NCBI RefSeq assembly: GCF_000020665.1
Contig: NC_011071.1
Span: 2,284,501 to 2,348,500 of the forward strand
Length of the DNA: 64,000 bases
Origin: Stenotrophomonas maltophilia R551-3
Lineage (GTDB): Bacteria; Pseudomonadota; Gammaproteobacteria; Xanthomonadales; Xanthomonadaceae
Direction of reading: 5' to 3'
Part shown: one piece after another, positions 52,526 through 61,632 of the stretch
Layout of the letters: every line of letters begins with the position of its first letter
Position numbering within the stretch: the first letter of the stretch is position 1
Notes under the pieces: model-generated
Database searches by the model: none
Told to the model about the DNA's origin: nothing
What the model saw: the letters and a program-made list of their open reading frames with translations, nothing else
Translations under genes and position numbers: made by a program

Positions 52526-55003
52526 ATGCAGGATGTCTCGCCGCACCAATGCAAGGTGGTATCCGAACGAAACTGGTCGCTCAGCACCTTCATGGAATTC
52601 TATGAGCGCGTGCTGAGCCCACGAATATTCCGTCCTTACGGAAAACTGCTGGCGCAGGAGATCGCTGCGGACATCCGTGCCGCACCGGGTGCTACCGACA
52701 TCCTGGAGGTCGCCTGCGGAACAGGGGTAATAACGGCCAACCTGTACCAGGACCTGGCCAAGCCGCTGGGCCTCAATCTGGTCGCCACGGACCTGTCGGC
52801 GATCGCGGTGGACGTGGCCCGGAGCGTATTGAGCGCCGAGCTTCAACATGACGTCCCACTGCTTTCCGACGTCGACATGGCCGAGCTGCCCTTCGCGGAC
52901 AACAGCTTCGACATCATCGTGTGTGGTTTCGGCTTGATGTTCCCTCCCGACAAGGCCAGGGTTGCCCGCGAATTCAGGCGCGTACTTCGCCCAGGAGGCA
53001 GGGTCTATGCTACGGCGTTCCACTACAACCAGTTGTTTGAACTGGCACGCCAGCAGTCGCAGAGGCACTTTGGCATGCCATCGCGACTGATGGATGCGGC
53101 CCTGAGCCTGACCGATCCGTCCCCCATCACGCGCGCCTTCGCGATCGAGGGGCTGGATCGCAGCGACGGCGAATGCGCCGCGCTGCGCCCGCTCGCGTTC
53201 TCGCTTGGCGAAGCTGATGTCCGCGAGTTCCTCTTCAACGCGTGCATCCTGCTGGAGGAGTTCAATCAGTGCGATACCCCCAGCCGGGAACGCTACCTCG
53301 ATGCGATGATGGAGGCGATCCATGTACAGGTCCCAGACCAGTGCTATCGGGTGGAGGCCTGGCTGATAAGCGGCAGGATGGATCCGACGGGTGTGGCCCT
53401 GCCAACGGTCATTCCGCCCGCTGATTTCCGGCCCTTGCTCGAGTTCCGCAACCTCTCGCGCCTGACGACGTCGCCGTGCCCTGTGGGCTCGCAAGCTCCA
53501 TCCTGCGCGCAGGCCGTGGCAGCCTTCCACGATGCCAGGGTGCAGTTCCTCGCCGACCATCCCGCTTATCCCGAGCACCAGGTCGAGACAATGCGCCAGC
53601 ATGAGTACGCGCGGCTGGATGAGCAACAAGTGACCTACCTGGATCATGTTGGCGGAACGCTGCCACCTGACAGCCTGCTTGAGCAGGACTGCCAGGCGCT
53701 CAAGAAGACCATTCTCGGTAATCCGCACAGCGGATCGAAGGCGTCCCATGCTGCCTACCAGAAGGCCTGCGATGAGATCTACGCCTTCTTCGGATGCACG
53801 TCGGAGGAGTACGAGATCATCTTTACCGCCAATGCCAGCAGTGCGATTCGGCTGGTGGCCGAATCATTCCCCTTCCAGCAGGGTTCGCAGCTACTGCTGA
53901 CCAAGGACAACCACACATCGGTGCATGGCTTGCGGGAGTACGCCACCTCAAAGGGGGCGATGGTGAAGTACATCCCCCTGGACGATGACCTGCTGCTGCA
54001 TGACGGGCTGATGGAGCGTGCGTTGCAACGGCTCCAGCGCGGTGCGCCGCACCTGCTGGCATTCCCGGCGCAGTCCAATGCGACCGGCGTCCGCCACGAT
54101 CTGGCGTGGATCGGGAAGGCCCAGCAGCAGGGCGCGTGGGTGCTGTGTGATGCGGCGGCCTGGGTTCCGCAATCACGGCTGGACTGCACGATCCATCGTC
54201 CCGACTTTGTCGTAGCGTCCTTCTACAAGATCTTCGGCTACCCCACCGGCGCAGGTTGCCTGCTCGCCCGGCGGGCCGCCCTCGGCATGCTAAAGCCACC
54301 CTCCTTCGCGGGCGGAGGCGTCTGCTACTACTCGGGACCGTGGTCGCCCACCGATCGCCTGCTCTACCGCGACGCCGGCCAGCGTTTCGAAGTGGGCACG
54401 CCCAACTATGCGGCCTTCCCGGCGATCGCCAGAGGCTTCGAGTTCATCGCCGCGATGGGCGGCGTAGAAGCGCTGGCCAAGCGCTCAAGCGCCCTGGCGG
54501 CGTGGACAGACACGCGATTGTCATCCCTTCGCCACCGCATCAAGGGTGACCTGCCGCTGTGCCGGATCTATGGGCCGCCTCCCGCGCTAAAGGGTGCAAC
54601 ACTGATGCTGAACTTCTTCGACTGCTATGGCTCGATCATGCCGCACGCACGCATCAAGCGCGCCGCAGAGCGTTTCGGCATAACCCTGCGCAACGGCTGT
54701 TTCTGCAACCTCGGTGCCGTGCAGCAGGCGACCTACGCGACGGCAGGCGCCGAACACTGCGAACTGGACAAGACCGGGAAGATCCTCGACTGCAAGACCT
54801 TCGACGAGAAGATCCTCGAGAAGGGAGATTGTGGTGCGGTCAGGATTTCATTCGGGCTTGGATCCAATTTCGCCGACGCCTACCGCTTCTGCCTGTTCGC
54901 CAGCTGCCTGCTGGATACTGATGTTTCCGGGCTGGAGGACCCGGCAGAGGAGACGCCAGCGGAGACGGCGGACACGCTGATCGCCGGCACCGTGCCAGCC
55001 TGA
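52526..55003 (+). CDS. SAM methyltransferase fused to MOCOS-like class V PLP enzyme
   Basis: 825 residues, cytoplasmic. Residues about 20-290 are a class I methyltransferase (motif I ILEVACGTG at 59-67, DVDMAELPFADNSFDIIVCG at 115-134, LRPGGRV). Residues about 355-800 are a class V aminotransferase/desulfurase resembling molybdenum cofactor sulfurase: YLDHVGG, GNPHSGSK, PLP-ring Asp542, Schiff-base Lys568 in SFYKIFGYPTG, and the likely sulfur-carrying Cys pair in NGCFCN (725 and 727). Usual MOCOS proteins carry a MOSC domain instead. The product is unknown; sulfur mobilisation plus methylation is inferred. GGAG lies close to the ATG. Confidence 0.85.
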   Translation: MQDVSPHQCKVVSERNWSLSTFMEFYERVLSPRIFRPYGKLLAQEIAADIRAAPGATDILEVACGTGVITANLYQDLAKPLGLNLVATDLSAIAVDVARSVLSAELQHDVPLLSDVDMAELPFADNSFDIIVCGFGLMFPPDKARVAREFRRVLRPGGRVYATAFHYNQLFELARQQSQRHFGMPSRLMDAALSLTDPSPITRAFAIEGLDRSDGECAALRPLAFSLGEADVREFLFNACILLEEFNQCDTPSRERYLDAMMEAIHVQVPDQCYRVEAWLISGRMDPTGVALPTVIPPADFRPLLEFRNLSRLTTSPCPVGSQAPSCAQAVAAFHDARVQFLADHPAYPEHQVETMRQHEYARLDEQQVTYLDHVGGTLPPDSLLEQDCQALKKTILGNPHSGSKASHAAYQKACDEIYAFFGCTSEEYEIIFTANASSAIRLVAESFPFQQGSQLLLTKDNHTSVHGLREYATSKGAMVKYIPLDDDLLLHDGLMERALQRLQRGAPHLLAFPAQSNATGVRHDLAWIGKAQQQGAWVLCDAAAWVPQSRLDCTIHRPDFVVASFYKIFGYPTGAGCLLARRAALGMLKPPSFAGGGVCYYSGPWSPTDRLLYRDAGQRFEVGTPNYAAFPAIARGFEFIAAMGGVEALAKRSSALAAWTDTRLSSLRHRIKGDLPLCRIYGPPPALKGATLMLNFFDCYGSIMPHARIKRAAERFGITLRNGCFCNLGAVQQATYATAGAEHCELDKTGKILDCKTFDEKILEKGDCGAVRISFGLGSNFADAYRFCLFASCLLDTDVSGLEDPAEETPAETADTLIAGTVPA

Positions 55004-55046
55004 TGCTCTTCGAGGGCACTCCCTCAGGCGCATCGCGGGAGGTTGC

Positions 55047-55508
55047 TTACGCGGAGCGTTCGCTGGCAACTGCGGCGCGACGGCGCTTTTCCAGCACCGC
55101 AATGTTCAAGTCCGGGCGCTGCGCGGCACGTACGTGGCATTCCGGCACGGTGGCGGGTAGCGATTGGCCGGCGCGCTCGCGCTCCCGCACATTGCCCGGA
55201 CTATCGCCGGTGATGTCACGGAAGATGCGGCCGAACGTACCCAGGCTGGACCAGCCGGTCTGGGCGGCGATCTCGGTCACCGGCAGATCGGTGTCGCGCA
55301 GCATGGCCACCGCCCGCTCGATGCGGCGGCTGAGCAGGTAGCGGTGTGGCGGCAGCCCGAAGGCCTGCTTGAACGAGCGCGCGAAGTGCGCTGGCGATAC
55401 CGCACTGACCTCGGCCAGGCGCGCGACTGACCACTCTTCGTGGCTGGCGCGGTCCATCCGGTCCTTGGCGCGCAGCAGGCGCCGCAGTAGTTCGGGGCTC
55501 TGGTTCAT
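55047..55508 (-). CDS. short AraC-family regulator (DNA-binding domain only)
   Basis: 153 residues: an AraC/XylS double helix-turn-helix at residues about 8-105 (VARLAEVSAVSPAHFARSFKQAFG and VTEIAAQTGWSSLGTFGRIFRD) and a short Arg-rich tail, with no N-terminal sensor domain. The ATG at 55508 overlaps the LysR stop by 4 bases, so the two regulators form one unit. It converges on the fusion gene (44 bases apart). The target is unknown. Confidence 0.82.
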   Translation of the reverse strand: MNQSPELLRRLLRAKDRMDRASHEEWSVARLAEVSAVSPAHFARSFKQAFGLPPHRYLLSRRIERAVAMLRDTDLPVTEIAAQTGWSSLGTFGRIFRDITGDSPGNVRERERAGQSLPATVPECHVRAAQRPDLNIAVLEKRRRAAVASERSA

Positions 55509-56431
55509 GGCGTCACCGCTTTGGCCAGATGATGACGTGCTGCACGTCGTGCCTCAGCCGCCTGCTCGCCAAGCCAATCGCGGAACGCGCTGACCTTGAT
55601 GCTGCCGCTGCGCGCAGTTGGTGCCACGAACCAGAAACTGCGGCCGTCACTGGCCACACCTGGATGAGCCTGTACCAGTCGCCCGCTGTCCAGCTCTGCC
55701 TGGAACAGGATCGGCGAACCAATGGCGATCCCCTGCCCCGCAATCGCCGCACCGATGTCCAGGTGCTCGACAGCAAATGGTGCAACAAAATTCTCCCGCG
55801 CCGGCGGTGGAATCTGTCCATGAGCGGAGAACCACACTGCCCACCAGTCTGGTCGCCCGAGCAGCGCGACATCCAGCCCGCCACGACCCAGGTCACGTGC
55901 GGCTGGCAGCAGCGACGGTGCGCACAGCGGTGTGAATACGCTGGGAAACAGGGGCGTGGCCTGCAAGCCGGGCCAGTCCCCATGCCCGTTGCGGATGGCC
56001 GCGTCGAAGCGACCCGCTGCCAGGTCCTGCGGTTCCGCCGATAGATCCAGCTCCAGTACAAGCTCCCGGTGACGCGCGCGGAAGCCGCCCAGTCGCGGCG
56101 TCAACCAACTGGTGCCCAGCGTTGGCAATACGGACAGGCGCAGTCGCGCTGCATCCATGTCCCCAGCGCGCATGAAACTGGCACGAAGTGCATCGAACGC
56201 CCTTGTAGCCTCCTGCGCGATGCTGGCACCGGCAACCGTCAGTTCCACATGCTGTGCGTGGCGCAGGAACAGGCAGGTACCAGTCTGGGCCTCCAGACGC
56301 CGCACGTGGTAGCTCACTGATGCCGCAGTGGTGTCGAGCTCTTCGGCGGCACGCGCGAAGCTGCCCAGCCGCGCCGCCGCCTCGAAGGCGCGGATGGCGG
56401 CAAGCGATGGCAGCTGGCGTTGGGTGACCAT
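55505..56431 (-). CDS. LysR-family regulator (GcvA-like)
   Basis: 308 residues with N-terminal winged helix (LPSLAAIRAFEAAARLGSFARAAEEL, VSYHVRRLEAQTG) and LysR substrate domain. The opening motif is that of the GcvA/AmpR subgroup. It is divergent from the duplicated-domain Tat protein across 90 bases, which is therefore a candidate target, and is co-transcribed with the short AraC gene. The ligand is unknown. Confidence 0.85.
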   Translation of the reverse strand: MVTQRQLPSLAAIRAFEAAARLGSFARAAEELDTTAASVSYHVRRLEAQTGTCLFLRHAQHVELTVAGASIAQEATRAFDALRASFMRAGDMDAARLRLSVLPTLGTSWLTPRLGGFRARHRELVLELDLSAEPQDLAAGRFDAAIRNGHGDWPGLQATPLFPSVFTPLCAPSLLPAARDLGRGGLDVALLGRPDWWAVWFSAHGQIPPPARENFVAPFAVEHLDIGAAIAGQGIAIGSPILFQAELDSGRLVQAHPGVASDGRSFWFVAPTARSGSIKVSAFRDWLGEQAAEARRAARHHLAKAVTP

Positions 56432-56521
56432 AAGTGTGACTTAGCCTGAGCCCCGATATCTGCGTGGTCAATCCCCCGCGCACCCGCAACGATGGAGGCC
56501 CTTCGGTAGGGGATCACGCAC

Positions 56522-57562
56522 ATGGATCGACGGCAGTTCCTGGCCACCCTGACCGCTACGGCGGCGTCCAGCGTCCTGCCCTCCGGGTGGGCCCTGGCCA
56601 GCCACAGCGAAGACTGGAAATGGCTGCAGGGCAACTGGCATGTCCGGCACCAACGCCTCAAGGAGCGCCTGGCCGGCGATACCCGTTGGGAGTCCTTCAC
56701 TGGCTCCAGCGCGGTCTGGCTGACCCTGGGCGGACTCGGCACCATCGATGACAACGTCATGGCGCTGCCTTCGGGCCCCTACAGGGGCCTGGGCGTGCGT
56801 GCGTTTGATCCGGTGTCTTCCATGTGGTCGATCTGGTGGATCGATGGCCGCAACCCTGCCCACATCGAAGCCCCCGTGCGCGGCGCTTTCGAGGGCGATG
56901 CCGGCAGCTTTCGCGGCACCGACCGGATCGACGGGCGCCCGATCGACGTGTGGTTCCGCTGGCATGACATCCACGGCGAGGAGCCGTGGTGGGAACAGGC
57001 ATTCTCCGACGATGCCGGTGCGCACTGGGAAGTGAACTGGCGCAACTGGTTTCGCCGCACTGCGGCGGCCCCCTCTCCACTTCCGAGGCTGCCGAATGCA
57101 CCGGGCGATTTTGATTTCCTGGTGGGCCATTGGAACGTGCGCCATCGTCGCCTGCGCGCTCGGCTGGCAGGCAGCGATGCTTGGGACGTGTTCAACGGCA
57201 CCCTGCACAACTGGCCGGTACTGGGAGGCTTCGGCAACGTGGGTGACAATCTGATGCACGTACCTGGAGCGCCGCTGCGCGGCATGGGCATCCGCGCCTG
57301 GAACGCGGCTGAGCGGCACTGGCTGAGCTGGTGGCTGGATGGCCGCGAGCCGACCCGGATCGGCGTACCACTGCGCGGTGGTTTCGAGGCCGAAGTCGGC
57401 CGCTTCTTCGGCGAAGACCAGCACGACGGGCGAGCGATCCAGACGCGGGTGATCTGGTCACGCATCACACCGCGTTCGGCGCGCTGGGAACAGGCGGCCT
57501 CGACCGATGGTGGGCGCAGTTGGGAAACCAACTGGGTCAGCGATTTCGAGCGACAGGCATGA
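56522..57562 (+). CDS. Tat-exported protein with two copies of a DUF1579-like domain
   Basis: 346 residues. The N-terminus DRRQFLATLTATAASS is a twin-arginine signal. The mature part is a tandem duplication: WLQGNWHVRHQRLKERLAGD (about 34-53) recurs as FLVGHWNVRHRRLRARLAGS (about 199-218), followed in each copy by matching segments such as VRAFDPVSSMWSIWWIDGR and IRAWNAAERHWLSWWLDGR. The repeats are beta-barrel-like, possibly lipocalin-fold, and Trp-rich. The stop overlaps the PD40 gene start, so the two exported proteins probably work together. Function unknown. Confidence 0.75.
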   Translation: MDRRQFLATLTATAASSVLPSGWALASHSEDWKWLQGNWHVRHQRLKERLAGDTRWESFTGSSAVWLTLGGLGTIDDNVMALPSGPYRGLGVRAFDPVSSMWSIWWIDGRNPAHIEAPVRGAFEGDAGSFRGTDRIDGRPIDVWFRWHDIHGEEPWWEQAFSDDAGAHWEVNWRNWFRRTAAAPSPLPRLPNAPGDFDFLVGHWNVRHRRLRARLAGSDAWDVFNGTLHNWPVLGGFGNVGDNLMHVPGAPLRGMGIRAWNAAERHWLSWWLDGREPTRIGVPLRGGFEAEVGRFFGEDQHDGRAIQTRVIWSRITPRSARWEQAASTDGGRSWETNWVSDFERQA

Positions 57563-58440
57563 AGGCGCTGCTGGCCGTGATGCTGCTGGTTTCTGCGTCG
57601 CCTCCCGCGTCTCCATCAAGGGTGCTGCAGATCGTCGGCCCCGGCCAACGCTTTGCCCCGGGCGTTGCCTCCACGCAGTACGACGAGATTCGACTGACCT
57701 TGACCCCGGACGGAAAAACCGCACTGTGGTTCAGCCGCAACCGGCCCGGAGGTCCGGGTGGGTATGACATCTGGGTCTCGCGCCACGACGGGCAGCGCTG
57801 GCGACCGGCGACGCCGGTCTCGTTCAACACGCCGGGACGTGAGTTCGATCCCGCGTTCTCCGCCAATGGCCGTGTGGTGTACTTCTGTTCGGATCGTGCA
57901 GGCGGCCAGGGCGGCGACGATCTGTATCGGGTCAGCATGGGTAGCGAGGGTCGATTCGGGGAGCCGGTCAATCTTGGCCCCGCAGTGAACAGCGCGGCCG
58001 ATGAGTTCGCGCCAATGCTCTCGCCGGACGCAGGCACACTGCTGTTCTCCAGCAATCGTGCAGGCGGTGCGGGCGGCCATGACCTCTACGTCGCAGCGAT
58101 GGTCCGTGGCGTGGCGCAGCCCGCGCGGCCGCTGCCCGGAGACCTCAACACCGCGGCACAGGAGTTCGATGCCACCTTCCTGGGCGACGGCCGAACGGTA
58201 GTGTTTGCCCGCGCTCTGGACTTCGGCAATGCACCGGTGCGCCAGTTCATTGCCTACGCTCGTGGGGGCCGTTATGACGCGGGCCATGCGTTGCCGGCCC
58301 CCTTGAACGAGGCCTCCGGCGACAGTTACGGCGCAATGCTCGATGGCTCGCAACCCGGCACGTTGACCTATTCGGCGCGGCGCGCGGACGGCACAGGGCT
58401 GGATCTGTACCGCATCCGCTACCAGATGAAGCGCCCTTGA
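57559..58440 (+). CDS. secreted TolB-like PD40 repeat protein
   Basis: 293 residues with a signal peptide (LLAVMLLVSASPPASPS). At least four WD40-like PD40 blades: LTPDGKTALWFSRNRPGGPGG, FSANGRVVYFCSDRAGGQGG, LSPDAGTLLFSSNRAGGAGG, FLGDGRTVVFARAL. This beta-propeller type usually binds peptides or scaffolds envelope complexes. ATG at 57559 overlaps the preceding stop (ATGA). The partner is presumably the duplicated-domain Tat protein. Confidence 0.8.
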   Translation: MKALLAVMLLVSASPPASPSRVLQIVGPGQRFAPGVASTQYDEIRLTLTPDGKTALWFSRNRPGGPGGYDIWVSRHDGQRWRPATPVSFNTPGREFDPAFSANGRVVYFCSDRAGGQGGDDLYRVSMGSEGRFGEPVNLGPAVNSAADEFAPMLSPDAGTLLFSSNRAGGAGGHDLYVAAMVRGVAQPARPLPGDLNTAAQEFDATFLGDGRTVVFARALDFGNAPVRQFIAYARGGRYDAGHALPAPLNEASGDSYGAMLDGSQPGTLTYSARRADGTGLDLYRIRYQMKRP

Positions 58441-58508
58441 CGGTGGATGTTGTCGATTTCCGCAGCCCCGGTTCGTCGAGAGAATGAATACCCCAGGAGA
58501 AAATGTAG

Positions 58509-59045
58509 ATGCCCTCCCATCAGTCCCTCGCCTGCGCCTGCGGCCAGGTCCGCCTGACCGCCACGGGCCAGCCCATTGCCACCGTCGAATGCTGCTGCGA
58601 CAGCTGCCGCAAGGCCGGCGCCATGCTGCAGTCGATGCCTCGAGCACCGGACGTACTGGGCCCGCATGGCCAGACGCATTTCGTAATGCATCGCAAGGAT
58701 CGCGTCAGCATCGATGCAGGACATCCCTTGCTGCGCGCGTTGCGGTTGTCCAGCAGGGGCGGCAGCCGCCGCGTCCTGGCGAGCTGCTGCAATACGCCGC
58801 TTTTCCTGGAGTTCAGCGGCGGCCATTGGCTGAGTCTGTATGGCCTGTTGTGGCCGGCATCGACAAGACCCGCCGTGGAGATGCGGACGATGGTCAGTGA
58901 TCTTGCTGATGCGTCTGCCCTTCCCGACGATGTGCCGAACCTGAAGACCCGATCACTGCGGTTCTATGCCCGGTTGATGAAGGCGTGGATCGCCATGGGC
59001 TTCCGCAGCCCACGCATCGAGGTCGCCGGAGACAGCCATGTCTGA
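58509..59045 (+). CDS. GFA-like zinc-binding protein
   Basis: 178 residues with a glutathione-dependent formaldehyde-activating (GFA/CENP-V) fold: zinc ligands in LACACGQVRL, TVECCCDSCRKAGA and ASCCNTPLFLEF. Those enzymes bind zinc through Cys clusters, but many family members have no known activity. The ATG at 58509 has AGGAG about 10 bases upstream. It overlaps the next gene by 8 bases, forming a two-gene unit. Confidence 0.75.
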   Translation: MPSHQSLACACGQVRLTATGQPIATVECCCDSCRKAGAMLQSMPRAPDVLGPHGQTHFVMHRKDRVSIDAGHPLLRALRLSSRGGSRRVLASCCNTPLFLEFSGGHWLSLYGLLWPASTRPAVEMRTMVSDLADASALPDDVPNLKTRSLRFYARLMKAWIAMGFRSPRIEVAGDSHV

Positions 59046-59346
59046 GCCCGAGCGGATCGAGATCGAAAGCATCACCACGCCCGGTCACATCCAGCGCGTG
59101 GATCGCGCCAAGTATCTCGCCATGCGCCACGCCTTGCTCTTGAGCTTGCCTGCGCAACCGCCGGGCCTGACGGTTGCGCAGGCGAAACAGGCGCTGTTGC
59201 CGCACCTGCCCGCCTCCCTGTTCCCGGCAGGGGCCACCGCCGGTTGGTGGTTGAAGGCGGTGCAGCTTGACCTGGAAGCCAAGGGCGTGATCGAGCGCGT
59301 CGCGGGCAAGCCGTTGCGCCTGTTCAAGCACCTGCCGGCCGGCTGA
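59038..59346 (+). CDS. small winged-helix-like hypothetical protein
   Basis: 102 residues, cytoplasmic. It has a helical layout with DRAKYLAMRHALLLSLPAQP, GLTVAQAKQALLPHL, and GWWLKAVQLDLEAKGVIERVAG followed by a basic strand. This matches the small DUF6958-type proteins that look like winged helices. It is coupled to the GFA-like gene by overlap, and its stop directly abuts the stop of the convergent sigma-54 regulator. Function unknown. Confidence 0.7.
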   Translation: MSEPERIEIESITTPGHIQRVDRAKYLAMRHALLLSLPAQPPGLTVAQAKQALLPHLPASLFPAGATAGWWLKAVQLDLEAKGVIERVAGKPLRLFKHLPAG

Positions 59347-60702
59347 TCAGCGCTGCGCAGGCAGTTCCAGCCGGTGCTTGCGGCACAGCCGATACACCGT
59401 GACCCGCGAGATCTGCATCTGCCGCGCGCACTCGGAGACGTTGTAGCCGGTCTGGCGCAGGGTCTGCAGCAGCACATCGCGCTCGGCCTGGCCGCGTGCG
59501 TCGTGCAGCATCGCACCCGGCAAGCTCGGGGCCGGTGCGCCCAGTTCCAGATCGCGCTCGCTGATCAGCTCGCCCTCGGCCATGATCGCCGCCCGCTGCA
59601 CGCGATTGAGCAGTTCGCGTACGTTGCCGGGCCAGTCGAAGCGCCGCAGGGCCTGCAACGCTGCCGGGGCGAAGCCACGTGCGCGCACCGCATGGCGCAG
59701 GCGGAAGCAGCGCAGGAAGTGCTCGGCCAACAGCTGCACGTCGCCTCCGCGCTCGCGCAGCGGCGGCATCGGCAGCCGCAACACGTTGAGCCGGTAGTAA
59801 AGATCACTGCGGAACCGCCCCTGCGCCACTGCCTGCTCCAGCTCTACATGGGTCGCGGCAAGCACCCGCACATCGGCGCGCAGGGGCTGGCTGCTGCCGA
59901 CACGCTCGAAGGTGCCCTCCTGCAGCACCCGCAGCAGGCTGGTCTGTGCTTCGGCGGGCAGGTCGCCCACCTCATCGAGGAAGACGGTGCCACCATGGGC
60001 CGACTCGAACACGCCAATCTGGCGCTTGTCGGCACCGGTGAAGGAACCGCGCTCGTGCCCGAACAGTTCCGATTGCACCAGGTTGGCCGGGATCGCACCG
60101 CAGTTGACCGCAATGAACGGCCTGCCGGCGCGGCCTGACAGCGCGTGCAGTGCATGCGCTGCCAGCTCCTTGCCGGTGCCGGTCTCGCCGGTGACCAGCA
60201 CCGGCAATTCGACCGGTGCAAACTTGTGCAGGACGGTACGCACCGCGTGCAGTGCCGGGCTCTCGCCGATCAGTGCACGTGGCGTGCTGCCATTGCACGC
60301 TTCATCCGGCGGCGGGTCGTCAGCATCGAACTGCTGGCGCATTGCGCTGACCATGTCCTGCAGCCCGAACGGCAACGTAAAACGTGCCAGGCAGCGCTGC
60401 AGCAACGGCAACCACGCGGGCGGAGCGGCACCTGGACTCGGCGGCATTACCGCCAGACATGGCAGGTGCTGATGTTGTTCGATCCACGGCAGCAGCAGTT
60501 GCAGCGCGGCTGCATCCAGGTGCCGTAGATCAAGCACGGCGAGCAATCGATCGCGTCCGCGCAGGCCGATCGCCATGGCCGGATCAGGATGGATGCTGCG
60601 CACATACCAGCCCGCCGCAGCCAGCGCACTGCGCTCGCTGGCCGACGGCTCACCAAACCACAGCACGCAACGTGATGTAGAAGCTTCCGGGACCGCTGCC
60701 AT
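59347..60702 (-). CDS. VpsR-like sigma-54-dependent activator
   Basis: 451 residues. An N-terminal receiver-like VpsR-type domain (about 1-125; no canonical acidic pair), AAA+ domain with Walker A GETGTGKE, loop 1 ERGSFTGA (Ser in place of Ala of GAFTGA), Walker B GGTVFLDEVGD and the arginine-finger region, then a Fis-type helix-turn-helix (NVSECARQMQISRVTVYRLC). VpsR relatives control biofilm matrix genes, often in response to c-di-GMP. It is divergent from the amyloid operon, which has a good -24/-12 promoter, so it is the evident activator. Confidence 0.87.
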   Translation of the reverse strand: MAAVPEASTSRCVLWFGEPSASERSALAAAGWYVRSIHPDPAMAIGLRGRDRLLAVLDLRHLDAAALQLLLPWIEQHQHLPCLAVMPPSPGAAPPAWLPLLQRCLARFTLPFGLQDMVSAMRQQFDADDPPPDEACNGSTPRALIGESPALHAVRTVLHKFAPVELPVLVTGETGTGKELAAHALHALSGRAGRPFIAVNCGAIPANLVQSELFGHERGSFTGADKRQIGVFESAHGGTVFLDEVGDLPAEAQTSLLRVLQEGTFERVGSSQPLRADVRVLAATHVELEQAVAQGRFRSDLYYRLNVLRLPMPPLRERGGDVQLLAEHFLRCFRLRHAVRARGFAPAALQALRRFDWPGNVRELLNRVQRAAIMAEGELISERDLELGAPAPSLPGAMLHDARGQAERDVLLQTLRQTGYNVSECARQMQISRVTVYRLCRKHRLELPAQR

Positions 60703-61050
60703 GCTTCCCCCAGCATCCGGACACCGTCGGCGGACTGTCAGCCAATCACCGGCGTGCCACCCTCCGCCGGGACCTCTACGGCCACCGCGGCGGCCTTTGT
60801 TGGGCGGATCCTAGCGCTTCGCTAAACGGCAGCGCAATGAGCGCCGCGTCAAGGAATGCACGGCTGAAGCCGCACCGTTGCAGTCCGCGCCGACACCTGT
60901 AACAACAATGCGACAGTCCGCCGGGCGCCTTGCCCTGCGGCGCTTGGCGCGGCGCAATCGCAACATTTCTTCGACGTGCCTGTAACACCCTGGCAGCAGC
61001 GATGCCTCGCACCGTGTCCGCCCCGTGTTGCCTGGTGGGCCTTCTGCAGT
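60703..61050. other. 348-base upstream region of the amyloid operon
   Basis: There is no gene here. Two copies of CCTGTAACA (60896-60904 and 60979-60987, 83 bases apart) lie about 180 and 100 bases before the expected transcription start, the usual distance for sigma-54 activator sites. They are candidate enhancers for the adjacent VpsR-like protein. Confidence 0.45.
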
Positions 61051-61066
61051 TGGCACGGTTGATGCG
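61051..61066 (+). promoter_or_regulatory. sigma-54 promoter of the amyloid operon
   Basis: TGGCACG-GTTG-ATGCG against consensus TGGCACG-N4-TTGCW: the -24 element is perfect, and the -12 element keeps the essential GC, 12 bases from the GG. The expected start is near 61077, just before the first gene (ATG 61099). Confidence 0.75.
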
Positions 61067-61098
61067 TGGTTCCGCCGCACCCATCGTGGGAGATCGGC

Positions 61099-61632
61099 AT
61101 GGACGGTGTCACCCCAGTTCTTCGCAGACTCGGCCCCTCAGTGGCCGTCCTGCTGTTGCTGCTGCCGGGGGTTGCGGCAGCATCGGGCGCCCGCCAAGGG
61201 GTGAAGCCGCAACCGGGCGAAATCGTCCTGTTGCGCGATGTCTCGGCACGTCCGGCCTATCGCATGGCGCCACCGGGGATGGCATTGATTGCCGACCCGA
61301 AGCCGCAGCGCGAGATCGCCGCGGCCCTCGGCAGCGGTGGCGCCTCGACCGGCATGGACGAGCTCAGCGACGACGACTATGCCGGGATGGGTGCAGGCCA
61401 CACTGCCATGGTCGCGGCGCCTGGCGGCACAACGGTAGAGCGCGTGACCCAACAGGCCCTGGGCAGCACCCTGGGGCGTGGCGGCGATGGCATGGTCGGC
61501 AGCAGCCTGGGCGGCGCCATGAGCGGCCCGCTGGGCGCGGTCGGCAACAGCACCCGCGGCATCGGCGATACGGTGCGCGGCGCGTTGGCCCAGTTCCCGC
61601 TGCAGGGCACGGCCCCGGCAGGTGGAAAATGA
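61099..61632 (+). CDS. amyloid operon protein 1 (exported, FapA-position)
   Basis: 177 residues with a signal peptide (LGPSVAVLLLLLPGVAAAS). The mature part is low in complexity: a Pro-rich segment, DELSDDDYAGMGAGHTAMV, then Gly/Ser/Thr-rich sequence (GRGGDGMVGSSLGGAMSGPLG). It has no amyloid repeats and no clear homology. The ATG at 61099 is chosen because the in-frame GTG at 61066 lies in the promoter. Its stop overlaps the next start (ATGA). By position it may play the part of FapA, a periplasmic helper, but that is inference. Confidence 0.65.
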   Translation: MDGVTPVLRRLGPSVAVLLLLLPGVAAASGARQGVKPQPGEIVLLRDVSARPAYRMAPPGMALIADPKPQREIAAALGSGGASTGMDELSDDDYAGMGAGHTAMVAAPGGTTVERVTQQALGSTLGRGGDGMVGSSLGGAMSGPLGAVGNSTRGIGDTVRGALAQFPLQGTAPAGGK

